The translations under genes and the position numbers were made by a program. The notes beneath the pieces are model-generated. The model was not told where the DNA came from. It ran no database searches and saw only the letters and a program-made list of their open reading frames with translations. From Naumovozyma dairenensis CBS 421 (lineage: Eukaryota > Ascomycota > Saccharomycetes > Saccharomycetales > Saccharomycetaceae), in assembly GCF_000227115.2 (NCBI RefSeq), contig NC_016485.2:62001-126000 (forward strand): 64,000 nucleotides of DNA. The letters are read 5' to 3'. Of the stretch, positions 31,266 to 42,494 are shown piece by piece. Each line of letters starts with the position of its first letter. Positions within the stretch are counted from its first letter, which is position 1.

Positions 31266-33353
31266 TTATATGCAACTTGAATCTAAGAAACTTTCTAATA
31301 CCATATCATCTGGGATTTTTTTCCAATCAGTTTCTTGCCATTTCAAGAAATTTGATCGTAGTTCGTAATACCTTGTAGCATTTATTCCCTTGTTAGTATT
31401 ATCTAATTGATCAGAAAGACTGGAAAAAGAAAGAGTCGCTGTCGTTGTAGTGACTGTGGAACTCCCCTCTAAGACCCATTCTCCTTCATTTTCAATCCTA
31501 TTAGGGTACGATTTCATATGTGACATTATTGTCTTGGTTTTTCTTTCCCTCCCGTTATCCAATTTGATTTGTAAAAATTCTTCAATAATATCTCTGGCAT
31601 ATTTGGGCAGGTTAGTAGGCCTATAATTTGGATCAAATTTTATTTTCCAATATACCGACCAATGTAAGTCAGCATTTTCAGGTATACTTCTGGTTTGTCC
31701 TAAATTGGGAATATAGACTTTTCTCCATTTACCACGTCTGTTCTGTAATTTCAGCCCAATCGGTAAAAACTCTAAAATCCACCAACCTAATGACATTCTT
31801 GTCGTAAAATATCCACCTCTAGTATATTTGATTTTTCTATTCATCCTTTCTCGAAATTCATCAGTGTCCTGTTGGAACTCTGGCTTTTGCGCTTGCTGAT
31901 CAAGGTAACTACGTATCAAAGGAATATTGGATTCCTTCTCAAGTTGGAATGTTTTCTTGTGATTATTTTCCTTCAATTGGCATAGGTCCAAAAAATCATG
32001 AGTTAAAGATAGTATTGATCCAACTGTCAAGTTTTCCTTTAAGAAATTTTTCAAAGGTTCATTTTTAAATCTAACTCCAAATTTCATTGATTCCATTATT
32101 ATCCATCTTAGTGGAATTAATGAAACAAAATTCTCTGTATTGCGATCCATTTCCCATCCTCCACCAATATCAGAATGATCACCAATAAACCATTTCTCAA
32201 TTAAATCTGGTGTCAATATATTTTTATCACCTTGAATATCTCTCCCATCTGAATTAAAGCAACATCTGTCATTATCTAATTTTTCACAAATTTGGAAAAT
32301 ACCTTCAACACTTTTACGACTTGTCTCTATAGGTAAACATTTCCGATTAATAAACCTTTGGCAAGGGTTTTCACAGTCAGTGTCTGTGCTTTTGGTTTTA
32401 CCAATAGTAAAATCAATTAGAGGATTCCGAATTTCTTTAGTTGATATATTTTCACTTGCATTAGATTCAACTGGAGTTAAATTGTTGGAAAATTCCTCCA
32501 AAATATAAGTTCGAAATTGTAAAGAAAACAACCTCGTAGAATAAGAATTTGATGAAAACCCTTGTTGTTTGAATTTACCTCTTCTCTCATCAATGGACAC
32601 ACAATGCCTCACATGATCAACAATATTACTCCTCTGGGTAAAGGGAAACAATCTATCTCTCAAAATTCCCACTGAATTAACAGAGTCAAATAAACCTTGG
32701 AAACAAATTCTAACTTCATAATCTCTACAAAAGATATTTTTGAATTCACTAGCCAAAGTAGTTGTATAAGTAGATTGATTTGGTTGTTCTGAATATTCCC
32801 AACTTTGATAAATTTTCCAAGCCAAAGTAACTAATTCCTCTAACCCAGGATGCAACAACCCAACTTTACCAATCATTCCAGCAAGTACTCTAGCAATGAA
32901 AGCACCTCTTGAAAAACCAAACATATAAATCTTATCACCAATTTCATAATTTTGCATAAGGAAAATATAAGCTGACACAATATGAGAATCGAGACTGAAT
33001 GCAAACATGGAATCCAAAATATTATAAAATTTTGACCATGTAAACCTTCGTAAGTTCAAATTTTCATCAATTCTATCTAAATCCCCATTGATTCCAACTC
33101 CTGGTTGATAATAACATATTTGATCTTTATCATTCTCTAAAAGACCGAATATTTTTAAAATATTGGTGAATGGTTGTGGTCCAAAATTTTCTCTCGTTCC
33201 ATCAAAACATAGTATAATATTTTTACTGGTTTTCAAAGTTGCACTGTTCGTTTCCTCTTTCGAAGTTGTGAATATTTGTGTTTCTGAAGCAGTGGTACCT
33301 GTACTTAACGGCATTTTTCCCTCGTGGTTTGAAGTTTTTACCAGAAGGTCCAA
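31266..33353 (-). CDS. DUF2235 alpha/beta-hydrolase-like protein, ortholog of YEL023C
   Basis: The 695-residue protein belongs to the DUF2235 family (Tle1-like alpha/beta hydrolases), matching uncharacterised S. cerevisiae YEL023C (682 aa) in place and length. Visible motifs are ILCFDGTRENFG near the N-terminus, the nucleophile elbow GFSRGAF (Ser between two Gly-type turns) followed by ARVLAGMIGKVGLL, and WFIGDHSDIGGGW, which supplies the usual Asp and His region. No signal peptide or membrane helix is evident. Bacterial relatives are phospholipases, but the yeast substrate is unknown to me. It lies head-to-head with GEA2, as in S. cerevisiae. Confidence 0.9.
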   Translation of the reverse strand: MDLLVKTSNHEGKMPLSTGTTASETQIFTTSKEETNSATLKTSKNIILCFDGTRENFGPQPFTNILKIFGLLENDKDQICYYQPGVGINGDLDRIDENLNLRRFTWSKFYNILDSMFAFSLDSHIVSAYIFLMQNYEIGDKIYMFGFSRGAFIARVLAGMIGKVGLLHPGLEELVTLAWKIYQSWEYSEQPNQSTYTTTLASEFKNIFCRDYEVRICFQGLFDSVNSVGILRDRLFPFTQRSNIVDHVRHCVSIDERRGKFKQQGFSSNSYSTRLFSLQFRTYILEEFSNNLTPVESNASENISTKEIRNPLIDFTIGKTKSTDTDCENPCQRFINRKCLPIETSRKSVEGIFQICEKLDNDRCCFNSDGRDIQGDKNILTPDLIEKWFIGDHSDIGGGWEMDRNTENFVSLIPLRWIIMESMKFGVRFKNEPLKNFLKENLTVGSILSLTHDFLDLCQLKENNHKKTFQLEKESNIPLIRSYLDQQAQKPEFQQDTDEFRERMNRKIKYTRGGYFTTRMSLGWWILEFLPIGLKLQNRRGKWRKVYIPNLGQTRSIPENADLHWSVYWKIKFDPNYRPTNLPKYARDIIEEFLQIKLDNGRERKTKTIMSHMKSYPNRIENEGEWVLEGSSTVTTTTATLSFSSLSDQLDNTNKGINATRYYELRSNFLKWQETDWKKIPDDMVLESFLDSSCI

Positions 33354-34074
33354 AAGTTGGAAAAAATTGATTCTTAAACTTTGAAGAAATGATAGAAAAG
33401 ATTGAAATAGTTTCCTATTATGATTATTTGCCTAGCGTTATCATCATGGGAGTGATGTATCAATAATCTTATGCAGCTTCCGATTCACAGTCATATTCAT
33501 ATTCAAGTTTATACTTTTTAATTTGTGACGTTTTTTAATGAATGATAGCGCTGCCGTACAGCGTTGATAAAACAACGACAAGAAGAATAATATAATAAAC
33601 GAATTTATATGATAATAACAGGACTGTTTGATACATGGAACGATAAAACCACATGGGTACTAGTTCCTGATTCTCTAGTCCTTGAAGGCTAAGAATAGGG
33701 TATTTTCATTATAGAAAAAGGAAGGAAATAAGACACGAACATATAGATGTCTACGTACTCTCACTCGCCTTGTGCTCCCCAACACATTACCCGGAGTCTG
33801 GCAGATCCATTATTGTTTAATTGTTAAATTGTTTAAAGAACTTAATACATAACAAAAGAGAATACAACTGGATTTCTTTGATATTCATGCGAAAGAACTA
33901 GCAAAACGTCTACTACAGCAGGGAAGGAAGGCAATCAGAAAACTGCTAAAATCTTTCAGTTATTCAACCTCCCTGTCCTTTTAAACCTCAAGGTTATCTA
34001 TCCTCAAGCTTGCCCGGTTCAATTCCTGCGTACATACAAGACTAAACAATAAGATTGTGGGGTATAGGGAAAGA
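33354..34074. other. Divergent promoter region of the YEL023C ortholog and GEA2
   Basis: No gene is seen. An ACATTACCCGGAGTC word near 33785 contains the Reb1 core TTACCCG. Confidence 0.6.
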
Positions 34075-37000
34075 ATGGATTCCAAAGAATTAATGACAGC
34101 AGTTGATCCTGTTACCATTGTCATCAAAGAATGTATCAATTTATCTACCGCAATAAGGAAATATTCGAAAATTGCATCCCAATCATCTGGTGTAGCAGCA
34201 TTATTAGGCGGTGGAAGTGAAATTTTCAGCAATCAAGACGCCTCCTTAGCTCATACATTTAATAACTTATCAGCGAACAAACATAACGATCCATTTCTCT
34301 CAGGATTCATTCAACTTCGATTAATGCTAAATAAATTAAACTCATTAGATGGAATCGATTCATTGACACTTTTACAACCATTCCTATTGACAATTAGTAC
34401 AAGTTCGATCTCCGGGTATATCACTTCATTAGCGTTGGATTCGTTACAAAAGTTTTTCACTTTGAATGTAATAAATTTTGATTCATTAAACTATATCGGT
34501 GCATATAGAGAAGTAGCGAATGCATTAACTCATTGTAGGTTTGAAGGTTCTGAACAATTATCTGATGACTCGGTCCTTTTAAAAGTTGTATTATTGTTAC
34601 AAGATTTAATTAATTCGCCATATGGAGAGCTATTGACCGACTCTACCATGTATGATATAGTGCAGACCATTATGTCATTGGCTTGTAATAAGAGAAGAAC
34701 TGAAGTGCTAAGGAAAGCTGCTGAATCAACAATGACTATAATTACTTTAAAGATATTTTCAAGCTTGAAAACAATGGAACCACTAGACTCTACTGAAAAA
34801 TATATTAATGATGAAGGGTATAGTAAGAACACTTTGAAAGATGATGTCATTGTCATATCAAATCAAGAGTCAGAACAACCAACAATGCAGATCGTTCCCT
34901 CTATAGTAGATGATAAATCTGTTGCTTCCAATGACGCTGAATCTGTTCTCTCTTCTAATGAAGATGAGGTAGGTACTAACCTTGAAATAGAGAAGCAACC
35001 TTTTGAATTGCAAAACACGGAACAAGAAGCTATTGCTACTCAAAATGAAGATACCGATGGCGAAAACGAAACGAATAAATTGAAAGTTGAAATAAAAGAG
35101 AAAGACCTAACAATATCCAGTGGTACATATGGTTTACCCTTGGCAAAGCAATACCTATCTCTTCTACTTTCCCTAATAATTCCTGAAAACCAAGCAAAAC
35201 ACACAAATTCTACAAGAATATTTGCACTACAACTAATTAATACTATTATCGAAATTGTAGGAGACAAGTTCCCATTATATCCTCCTTTATTCACTTTAAT
35301 ATCAGATCCAATTTTCAAATGTATTTTTTATATTATTCAAAACACAAACAAACTATCACTATTACAAGGCGCTTTACAATTATTCACCAGTTTAGTTCTC
35401 ATCTTAGGTAACCATCTACCCATGCAAATTGAGTTGACACTAACGAGAATTTTCTCCATGTTACTTGATGATACCACTGAGGCTAACAACCCAACAATGA
35501 CACCAAATAATGCAAGTTCAACTTCTATTAACACGGCAAATGAATATCAACCAAAATCACCAGCAATAAAGGAATTACTAATTGAACAAATTTCAATTCT
35601 TTGGACTAGATCTCCATCTTTCTTCACATCAATGTTTATTAATTTCGATTGTAATTTGGAAAGATCAGACGTTTCTGTAAACATTATTAAGGCATTAACT
35701 AAATTATCATTACCTGAAGCTGCTATCAGTACCACAGATAGTGTACCCCCAATCTGTCTCGAAGGTTTAATTTCATTAGTTGATGATATGTTTGATCACA
35801 TGCAAGACGTAGACAGGAATGAATATATGAAACAATTCAATGGGAAAATAAATGAAATCCTAAAACAAAGAGAACGTAAGACTGAATTTATTAAATCTGC
35901 TGAATTATTTAATGAAAATCCAAAATTAGGTATCCCATCATTAATCGAGAAGGGGTTTATCAAATCAAACTCTGATGAAGATATCGCGGAATTCCTTTTT
36001 GAAAATAATAGTAGAATGAATAAGAGAACTATTGGTTTGTTACTTTGTAATCCGAAAAGAACCCCTCTTTTGAAATGTTTTATTGATTTATTCGATTTTA
36101 AAGGTTTAAGAGTAGATGAAGCTATTAGAATATTATTGACTAAATTTAGATTACCAGGTGAATCTCAACAGATTGAAAGAATTATTGAAGCATTCTCTAC
36201 TAAATATGTTGATAATCAAGATTATAAACCAATTGAAACAGGCAACGATTTAGAAGAAGAGGCTGATCTTGGAAGTTCGCCAACTGATAATGCTGAGAGT
36301 AGAGTAGAGGGAGACACAGAAGAATCGGAACAGATTGAAGACATTTCCACTGTTCAACCTGATTCTGATTCAGTCTTCGTTTTAAGTTATTCTATCATCA
36401 TGTTGAATACCGATTTGCATAATCCTCAAGTTAAAGAACATATGTCATTCAACGATTATTCTGGTAATTTGAGAGGATGTTGTAATGAAAAGGATTTCCC
36501 GCATTGGTATCTGGACAAGATATATTGCTCTATAAGAGATAAAGAAATTGTAATGCCCGAAGAACATCATGGGAATGAACAATGGTTTGAAGACGCTTGG
36601 AATAACTTGATTTCATCAACCACTGTCTTGACTGAGATACAAAGAGATTCAACTAATATTATCGATAAACTCTCATCATTGGAACTATTACTTTTCGATA
36701 GAGCAATTTTCAAACATGTTGGTAATGCCATTGTTAGTACATTATTCAAAATTTATAAAGTGGCTTCTGATGATCATATTTCAAGTAGAATGTTAACTAC
36801 TTTAGATAAGTGTTCATTTATTGCATCGTTTTTCAATTTTAAAACATTGTATAATGATATTCTTCGTCATATTGCCCGTTTCACAACATTATTGAAAATA
36901 AAACCATCTAATAAGAAAAATGCAAATGCGGCAAGCGTAGCAAATGATGATGTTGACGATATACCATTAGTTGAAGTAACGATAGAAGGTCAAGAAAAGA

Positions 37001-38646
37001 AAGTCCCTGTTAGCAGTGAAATAATCCGCTTGGGAAGATCATTTAAGGGTCAACTTTGTACCGTAGTTTTATTCAGAATATTACAAAGAAATATAGATTC
37101 AGAAATTATAATACCTGAATTATGGAATGATATTGTTAAGATTCTGTTAACTCTTTATGAAAATTTATTAATATCACCTGATATTTTTTCAGATTTACAA
37201 TCTAATTTGAAAATTGGGAAATTACCTAAACCATCATCTCAAGCGGCTATTATGAAAAGTAATGAAAACAAGGGATTACTTTCAACATTTGCTTCTTATT
37301 TGAAAGGTGATGAGGAACCTACTGACGAAGAAATCCATTATTCAAGAAGGGCTATGACATGTATTGAATCTAGTCACGTTGCAGCAGCACTTTTTGGGAA
37401 TGAAAAAAATATTACACCTGGCTTAATTCAATCTTTATTGAATTCAATTAAATTGGAAAGGAACAATGAAAATGATAAATTTTTCGAAGCAGAAACATTA
37501 TTCTTACTTGAATTATCAGTCGCCATGCTTGTTTTTTGTAAGAATGGCGGATCTCTGGGTAATGAAACATTAGAAAAAATTATTACCTTTTCACAATTAC
37601 CTGGATCTAAAAAGGGAACCCATCGTAGGTTATTAACTTATAAAATATTATTGATTTCATTGTTAGATCAACAACCAGATAATTTATTAAAAGTGATTAA
37701 TGATGAATTAGTAACGAAACGGGATCTCTACACGGATAAATATTTTATTAGTGATACCGGTACGGAGGTGATAAGAAGATTACTTGAATTAACAAACGTG
37801 GATAATTATAAATCGGTCATGTTGGAAGATGAAGGATTTTGGAAATTACTAAGAATGAATGCATCCATAAAGGAACATACTGAAATGATATTTGATTATT
37901 TAGCAAAATCGCTTGCGAAAGATGGTTGCTTTATGACGTCTACGAATTTCATGTTGATTTTAGGATTATTGGATGAAATATCATCAGTTGGCTCTGTTGG
38001 TGCTCGTTGGGAACAAGAATATAAAATGTCAATCCAAAGTGGACATCAGGTCGATAATAAAAATCCATATCAAGCATTGGTCAGAATATCGCTAAGATCC
38101 ATTGATTTGACGTCACAATTAATAGAGAACTCTAAAAAATTTGAACTTGGGAAGACCGAAATATTTACAATATGTCAAGCCTTGGCACATCAATGTAGTA
38201 ATCCATGCCAAGAAATTAGTTCGCACGCTATTGTAACACTAACGTCATTTTTAACAGAAAAAGTTTCATTGCCAAGGGTTGAACTTACGAATATGGAAGA
38301 ATTAATTGAAGGTGGGTTACTTCCTGTTTTGAAGACACATGAAGAAAGTAAATCTGATAATGCTAATATTCTATTAGGGAATATTCTTGATGTTATTTCT
38401 AAGACTTACATTTATTATCTGAAGGATGGTATCACAACGAATGAAACGTTTTTGGAAGTATTAAACATATTTAATAGGTATGTTGAAATACCCGAGATTG
38501 AAAAACAATTACAACAACTTATCATTGAGAAGAAAGATATTGAAAAGCAAGCAAGAGAGTCCAGCACAACACCTTCCGTTGTCGATGAAGCTGCTGCTGC
38601 TGATGATAATATACCGGTCGATGCGGGAGCGCCAGGTGATGCCTGA
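34075..38646 (+). CDS. GEA2: Arf guanine-nucleotide exchange factor (Sec7 domain) of the Golgi
   Basis: Gea1/Gea2 (GBF1 class) activate Arf1 on early Golgi membranes for COPI budding and retrograde transport. The product from 34075 is 1523 aa (S. cerevisiae Gea2 1459). The N-terminal DCB/HUS region matches VDPVTIVIKECINLSTAIRKYSK and SGVAALLGGGSEIFSNQD. The Sec7 domain begins near NPKLGIPSLIEKGFI and includes the catalytic glutamate loop FKGLRVDEAIR and VFVLSYSIIMLNTDLHNPQVK, with an acidic insert before it. HDS repeats follow. The frame is open upstream to a GTG at 34057, but MDSKELMTAVDPV aligns with the yeast start, so 34075 is used. S. cerevisiae has GEA1 and GEA2; the location next to YEL023C and URA3 makes this GEA2. 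Confidence 0.96.
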   Translation: MDSKELMTAVDPVTIVIKECINLSTAIRKYSKIASQSSGVAALLGGGSEIFSNQDASLAHTFNNLSANKHNDPFLSGFIQLRLMLNKLNSLDGIDSLTLLQPFLLTISTSSISGYITSLALDSLQKFFTLNVINFDSLNYIGAYREVANALTHCRFEGSEQLSDDSVLLKVVLLLQDLINSPYGELLTDSTMYDIVQTIMSLACNKRRTEVLRKAAESTMTIITLKIFSSLKTMEPLDSTEKYINDEGYSKNTLKDDVIVISNQESEQPTMQIVPSIVDDKSVASNDAESVLSSNEDEVGTNLEIEKQPFELQNTEQEAIATQNEDTDGENETNKLKVEIKEKDLTISSGTYGLPLAKQYLSLLLSLIIPENQAKHTNSTRIFALQLINTIIEIVGDKFPLYPPLFTLISDPIFKCIFYIIQNTNKLSLLQGALQLFTSLVLILGNHLPMQIELTLTRIFSMLLDDTTEANNPTMTPNNASSTSINTANEYQPKSPAIKELLIEQISILWTRSPSFFTSMFINFDCNLERSDVSVNIIKALTKLSLPEAAISTTDSVPPICLEGLISLVDDMFDHMQDVDRNEYMKQFNGKINEILKQRERKTEFIKSAELFNENPKLGIPSLIEKGFIKSNSDEDIAEFLFENNSRMNKRTIGLLLCNPKRTPLLKCFIDLFDFKGLRVDEAIRILLTKFRLPGESQQIERIIEAFSTKYVDNQDYKPIETGNDLEEEADLGSSPTDNAESRVEGDTEESEQIEDISTVQPDSDSVFVLSYSIIMLNTDLHNPQVKEHMSFNDYSGNLRGCCNEKDFPHWYLDKIYCSIRDKEIVMPEEHHGNEQWFEDAWNNLISSTTVLTEIQRDSTNIIDKLSSLELLLFDRAIFKHVGNAIVSTLFKIYKVASDDHISSRMLTTLDKCSFIASFFNFKTLYNDILRHIARFTTLLKIKPSNKKNANAASVANDDVDDIPLVEVTIEGQEKKVPVSSEIIRLGRSFKGQLCTVVLFRILQRNIDSEIIIPELWNDIVKILLTLYENLLISPDIFSDLQSNLKIGKLPKPSSQAAIMKSNENKGLLSTFASYLKGDEEPTDEEIHYSRRAMTCIESSHVAAALFGNEKNITPGLIQSLLNSIKLERNNENDKFFEAETLFLLELSVAMLVFCKNGGSLGNETLEKIITFSQLPGSKKGTHRRLLTYKILLISLLDQQPDNLLKVINDELVTKRDLYTDKYFISDTGTEVIRRLLELTNVDNYKSVMLEDEGFWKLLRMNASIKEHTEMIFDYLAKSLAKDGCFMTSTNFMLILGLLDEISSVGSVGARWEQEYKMSIQSGHQVDNKNPYQALVRISLRSIDLTSQLIENSKKFELGKTEIFTICQALAHQCSNPCQEISSHAIVTLTSFLTEKVSLPRVELTNMEELIEGGLLPVLKTHEESKSDNANILLGNILDVISKTYIYYLKDGITTNETFLEVLNIFNRYVEIPEIEKQLQQLIIEKKDIEKQARESSTTPSVVDEAAAADDNIPVDAGAPGDA

Positions 38647-39050
38647 AAACATGTATAGAATATTGCTCGATGTTACTTTTTATATGCAATAGACTTCATA
38701 AATCATATACAAAGAGGATCTCAAGCAGAGGTAGTAAGATGTAAAATATAAGGTGATGCGTAGCAAATATCGTTATTGTTGATGATGTTTTGCCAATCAG
38801 GCTAAGTTTTAAATTTAAAGGAAAAGAGTCAAAAATAATTATGAGTTCGGGAATCTCCGAGAGTTTAAATTAATGAAGGAAAAAAAAAAAAAGACTGAAA
38901 CTAATTCTGAAGACAACTAACCTCCACATGCGTAATATATATAAGAGCTACTATATATGTACGTAGAATGTAACAATATCACACATAGGAATCATCTTTT
39001 ATCGAAGAAAAAAGCACCTACAGCAAAAAACAACCAGCGAACAAGAAAGA
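38647..39050. other. URA3 promoter region
   Basis: Intergenic, 404 bp, with a Ppr1-type activator site and an A-run of 13 bases near 38880. No gene. Confidence 0.7.
38846..38861 (+). promoter_or_regulatory. Ppr1-type upstream activating site of URA3
   Basis: TTCGGGAATCTCCGAG fits the Ppr1 zinc-cluster site TTCGG-N6-CCGAA with one mismatch at the last base. In S. cerevisiae Ppr1 raises URA3 transcription in response to dihydroorotate/orotate. It lies about 190 bp upstream of the URA3 ATG. Confidence 0.7.
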
Positions 39051-39851
39051 ATGTCAACTTTAACATACGAAGAAAGAGCCAAGAACCATGCCAGTCCAGT
39101 AGCATCGAAACTTCTCACGATCATGTTTGAAAAGCAAACCAACTTATGTGCGTCATTAGACGTTCGCACGACGGAGGAATTACTACGATTAGTTGATATA
39201 TTGGGCCCTTATATTTGTCTTTTAAAGACTCATGTTGATATATTATCAGATTTTTCCATGGAAGGAACAGTGATCCCATTAAAGCAAATGGCATTGAAAT
39301 ATAATTTCTTAATTTTTGAAGATAGGAAGTTTGCTGATATTGGTAATACTGTGAAATTACAATATGCATCAGGAGTGTATAAAATTGCTGAATGGGCTGA
39401 TATAACTAATGCTCACGGTATTACAGGACCAGGTATTGTTGCCGGATTAAAGGAAGCCGCAATGGAGGTCTCAAACGAACCAAGAGGCTTGTTGATGCTA
39501 GCAGAACTATCATCAAAAGGGTCGTTAGCACATGGTGAATATACAAGAGGTACAGTAGAGATAGCTCAGACAGATAAAGAATTTGTCTTTGGATTTATTG
39601 CGCAAAGGGATATGGGTGGCAGAACAGAAGGATTCGATTGGTTAATTATGACACCTGGAGTTGGACTTGATGATAAGGGAGATGCATTGGGTCAACAGTA
39701 TAGAACTGTTGAAGATGTAGTCTCAACAGGGAGTGATATTATAATTGTTGGAAGAGGTTTATTTGCTAAAGGTAGAGACCCGAAGGTGGAGGGTGAACGT
39801 TACAGAAAGGCCGGATGGGATGCATATTTGAAAAGATGCCAATCAACATAA
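39051..39851 (+). CDS. URA3: Orotidine-5'-phosphate decarboxylase
   Basis: This enzyme catalyses the last step of UMP synthesis, decarboxylating OMP in the cytosol. The 266-residue TIM-barrel protein (S. cerevisiae 267) shows the catalytic array [12 protein letters not shown] with D91, K93 and D96, the substrate loop LKTHVDIL and the phosphate-binding region IIVGRGLFA near the C-terminus. The ATG at 39051 gives the standard MS...YEERA start. The URA3-TIM9 order directly after GEA2 is the S. cerevisiae order. Confidence 0.98.
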   Translation: MSTLTYEERAKNHASPVASKLLTIMFEKQTNLCASLDVRTTEELLRLVDILGPYICLLKTHVDILSDFSMEGTVIPLKQMALKYNFLIFEDRKFADIGNTVKLQYASGVYKIAEWADITNAHGITGPGIVAGLKEAAMEVSNEPRGLLMLAELSSKGSLAHGEYTRGTVEIAQTDKEFVFGFIAQRDMGGRTEGFDWLIMTPGVGLDDKGDALGQQYRTVEDVVSTGSDIIIVGRGLFAKGRDPKVEGERYRKAGWDAYLKRCQST

Positions 39852-40225
39852 GTAAAGATAATATATATATGTGTGTGTAAATGAACTATGAAAGAGTATA
39901 TGAAGGAATGGTTCATCAACGACGGCAACAGAATTAATTTGTGACACCAATAAATATATATATATATATTTATGTGTTTGTCTTTTCTCTTTTGAAAGGT
40001 GTTACCCGCACTGCACTCTGATTTATATTTCCATAGAGACAAAGAAGAGGAACAAGACCTTCTTAGAGCAAAGAGCTTAGTGATAAAGAGATGAAGAGGA
40101 TTCGATAATTAATGAAGAGTCTTAATTAAGGGCCTATAGTGATATTCTAGATTAAAGAAGCTCCCATTTTTAGGCCTAATCAAAACAATCAACTCCCAAG
40201 CTTCATTGCCTTTTCGAATAACAAG
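39852..40225. other. Intergenic region between URA3 and TIM9
   Basis: AT-rich, with a TA-rich stretch at about 39953-39970; promoter of TIM9. No gene seen. Confidence 0.6.
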
Positions 40226-40489
40226 ATGGACGCATTAAACGCAAGAGAACAGCAAGATTTCCAAAAACTAGTGGAACAAAAGCAAATGAAGGATTTCATG
40301 CGTTTGTATTCTAATTTGGTTGAAAGATGTTTTTCTGATTGTGTCAATGATTTCACATCATCTAAATTGACCACAAAGGAACAAAATTGTATCATGAAAT
40401 GCTCCGAGAAGTTTTTAAAACATAGTGAGCGTGTGGGTCAACGTTTCCAAGAACAAAATGCAGCATTGGGTCAAGGTCTAGGTCGTTAG
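40226..40489 (+). CDS. TIM9: Small Tim chaperone of the mitochondrial intermembrane space
   Basis: Tim9 pairs with Tim10 in a hexamer that escorts hydrophobic carrier proteins across the mitochondrial intermembrane space to TIM22. The 87-residue product (same length as S. cerevisiae Tim9) has the twin CX3C motif: C35/C39 in ERCFSDC and C55/C59 in NCIMKC. These form two disulfides through Mia40. There is no cleavable presequence, as expected. The [18 protein letters not shown] core is nearly identical to yeast. Confidence 0.97.
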   Translation: MDALNAREQQDFQKLVEQKQMKDFMRLYSNLVERCFSDCVNDFTSSKLTTKEQNCIMKCSEKFLKHSERVGQRFQEQNAALGQGLGR

Positions 40490-40673
40490 AAGTCAGATCA
40501 GCTCCCTCACTCTAAGAAAGAAAGAGAACTTTACATGTACATATATCTATACCCATTTTATAATCTAAATTAATCTAATCTAATCAAAATTACTATAATA
40601 TAATATAATATAATGGTTTGGCTTTACTTTTTTAGTTTTCTGATAAATATGATATTATACAGACTAGATATAT

Positions 40674-42494
40674 TTAACCTCTTTTGTTACTTAAACTACC
40701 CAAACTAGAACGGTGGGTCAATATTTGTCTTGATGGACCTGTGAAACTACCAGTAGCATCGGTATTAGTCGTTATTGCTTCAGTTTCAATCTCATCGTTT
40801 TCATCGATTGGTTTGATTTTATAACTTTGGTATAATGCGATGATACAAAATAAACTTAATGACCACCAACTTACCCATGCAACATTATGTTTTTGAGCCC
40901 ATGACATTATATACCCCATAATCAAAGGTCCTAAGAATCTGGCTGACGATTGAATACTAATAGTGGCACCATTAACAATAGCCCTGCAATGTAATGGACT
41001 TGAATTATGAATTAATAACATAATTTGTGGTGAGCTTAATGCCCCACATAATGTTTTCAACCCAGTAATCACATATAAATATACTATGGTACACCACTGC
41101 GGGACATTATCATTTTGTAAGAATACAACATATGGTATCATGAAATAGATTAATGGATACAATTTTACTAACGTTCTGAAAATGGTCAAGCAATCAAAGG
41201 AACGATCTACAATGGGGAAAATGAAAATCACTACAAAGCAACCGAATATACCTGTAGTGGATAACAGAGTACCTGTTTGTTCTGGTTGATAACCAATCCC
41301 CCCAGTGATCTTCCATGGGAATTTGGAGGCCAATTTAGTTGGATCTTGTGGGTCTTTGGCCAAATCATATGCTAAGAAAACCGGTAAAAATTCATTATAA
41401 ACAATTAGATGTAATGACATGATGAATGCAACAGAGATGGGGTAAAATACGTCTGTGTGTAAAAGATGATGTCTCATACTGTTTTCGGAACAACCATCTG
41501 ATGCAAGATGTAAACTTTCTAAGGGTATATCTGTTGGTTCATGTAATGAATAAGTTCTTATAAGGCCGACAGATTCTCTTCTTGTTAAAACATGACCTAA
41601 TGATTGAACACTTTCAACGTCGCTATCATCATCATCATCATCAATTAGGGGAGTCATTTCAGTAGCAGATTGACTTTCGATATCAGGCATATGTTCAATG
41701 TCGCTCTCATTCTCAGGGACAACATTCCATGGTCTTACCTTTGGAGTTATACCAAATATCCTTTTCTTAATGAAATCACCGGTTTCAATACCATAATCTT
41801 TTCTAAATTTGTAAGTTGGATGAGTTTCCTCTAAGAATAGAGTAGAATTAACTAAACCTAACATTAACAATCCAACTAAGAATAAATTAGGTAAACAGTA
41901 AGGATATATATCAATCAATTTTTTTATAGAAAGCGGGAACCAACTTGGTACCACATCATTATCATTTGCGTTTCTAAATACAAGAAACCCACCTAATAGG
42001 GGACCCATAACAGTACCAAATTGGAATAATAATGGCATAGTACTAAACGCCAAAGCTTGATGTTTCCTTTGTGTAGCAATCTCACCAATCATAGTTCTAA
42101 TGACACCTACATTCCCATTGAGTAACCCCATTAATGATCTTGCTATGAAAGCTTCAGTGAAATTCCTGGAAAATCCCAGAATTAATAATGAGATTGATGT
42201 ACCAATCAAACCTAATTGTAAAGTTATTTTCCTACCATGACTTTCTGAGAATTTCCCCCAATGGAAGGCAGATAACACTTGACAAAATGCAAATGTAGAT
42301 GAAAGGTAACCTGAATATTTGGCAACATCTGCATCATCTGGTGTAATATGGAAATCTTTAACCATAAAATATACATAGGGGAAAAGAGATGAAAATGCAA
42401 TTGGTTCACTGAATCGGACTAAAGAGACAGCCAATAATTGGGCCCAGGGGAATCCATCCATTTGTTGCTTGAATGTCAACTTAGAACGTGCCAT
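40674..42494 (-). CDS. Major facilitator superfamily transporter (YCR023C-like)
   Basis: The 606-residue membrane protein has about twelve hydrophobic helices. Between helices 2 and 3 it carries the MFS signature loop GKFSESHGRK, and a long acidic hydrophilic loop (about residues 230-335) lies between helices 6 and 7. The opening FPWAQLLAVSLVRFSEPIAFSSLFPYVYFM is typical of the fungal YCR023C/ZIFL-type group. The substrate is unknown and a vacuolar location would be a guess. It stands between TIM9 and RPR1 where S. cerevisiae has no protein gene. Together with COG6 and BOP3 it looks like a block joined from another ancestral region. Confidence 0.85.
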   Translation of the reverse strand: MARSKLTFKQQMDGFPWAQLLAVSLVRFSEPIAFSSLFPYVYFMVKDFHITPDDADVAKYSGYLSSTFAFCQVLSAFHWGKFSESHGRKITLQLGLIGTSISLLILGFSRNFTEAFIARSLMGLLNGNVGVIRTMIGEIATQRKHQALAFSTMPLLFQFGTVMGPLLGGFLVFRNANDNDVVPSWFPLSIKKLIDIYPYCLPNLFLVGLLMLGLVNSTLFLEETHPTYKFRKDYGIETGDFIKKRIFGITPKVRPWNVVPENESDIEHMPDIESQSATEMTPLIDDDDDDSDVESVQSLGHVLTRRESVGLIRTYSLHEPTDIPLESLHLASDGCSENSMRHHLLHTDVFYPISVAFIMSLHLIVYNEFLPVFLAYDLAKDPQDPTKLASKFPWKITGGIGYQPEQTGTLLSTTGIFGCFVVIFIFPIVDRSFDCLTIFRTLVKLYPLIYFMIPYVVFLQNDNVPQWCTIVYLYVITGLKTLCGALSSPQIMLLIHNSSPLHCRAIVNGATISIQSSARFLGPLIMGYIMSWAQKHNVAWVSWWSLSLFCIIALYQSYKIKPIDENDEIETEAITTNTDATGSFTGPSRQILTHRSSLGSLSNKRG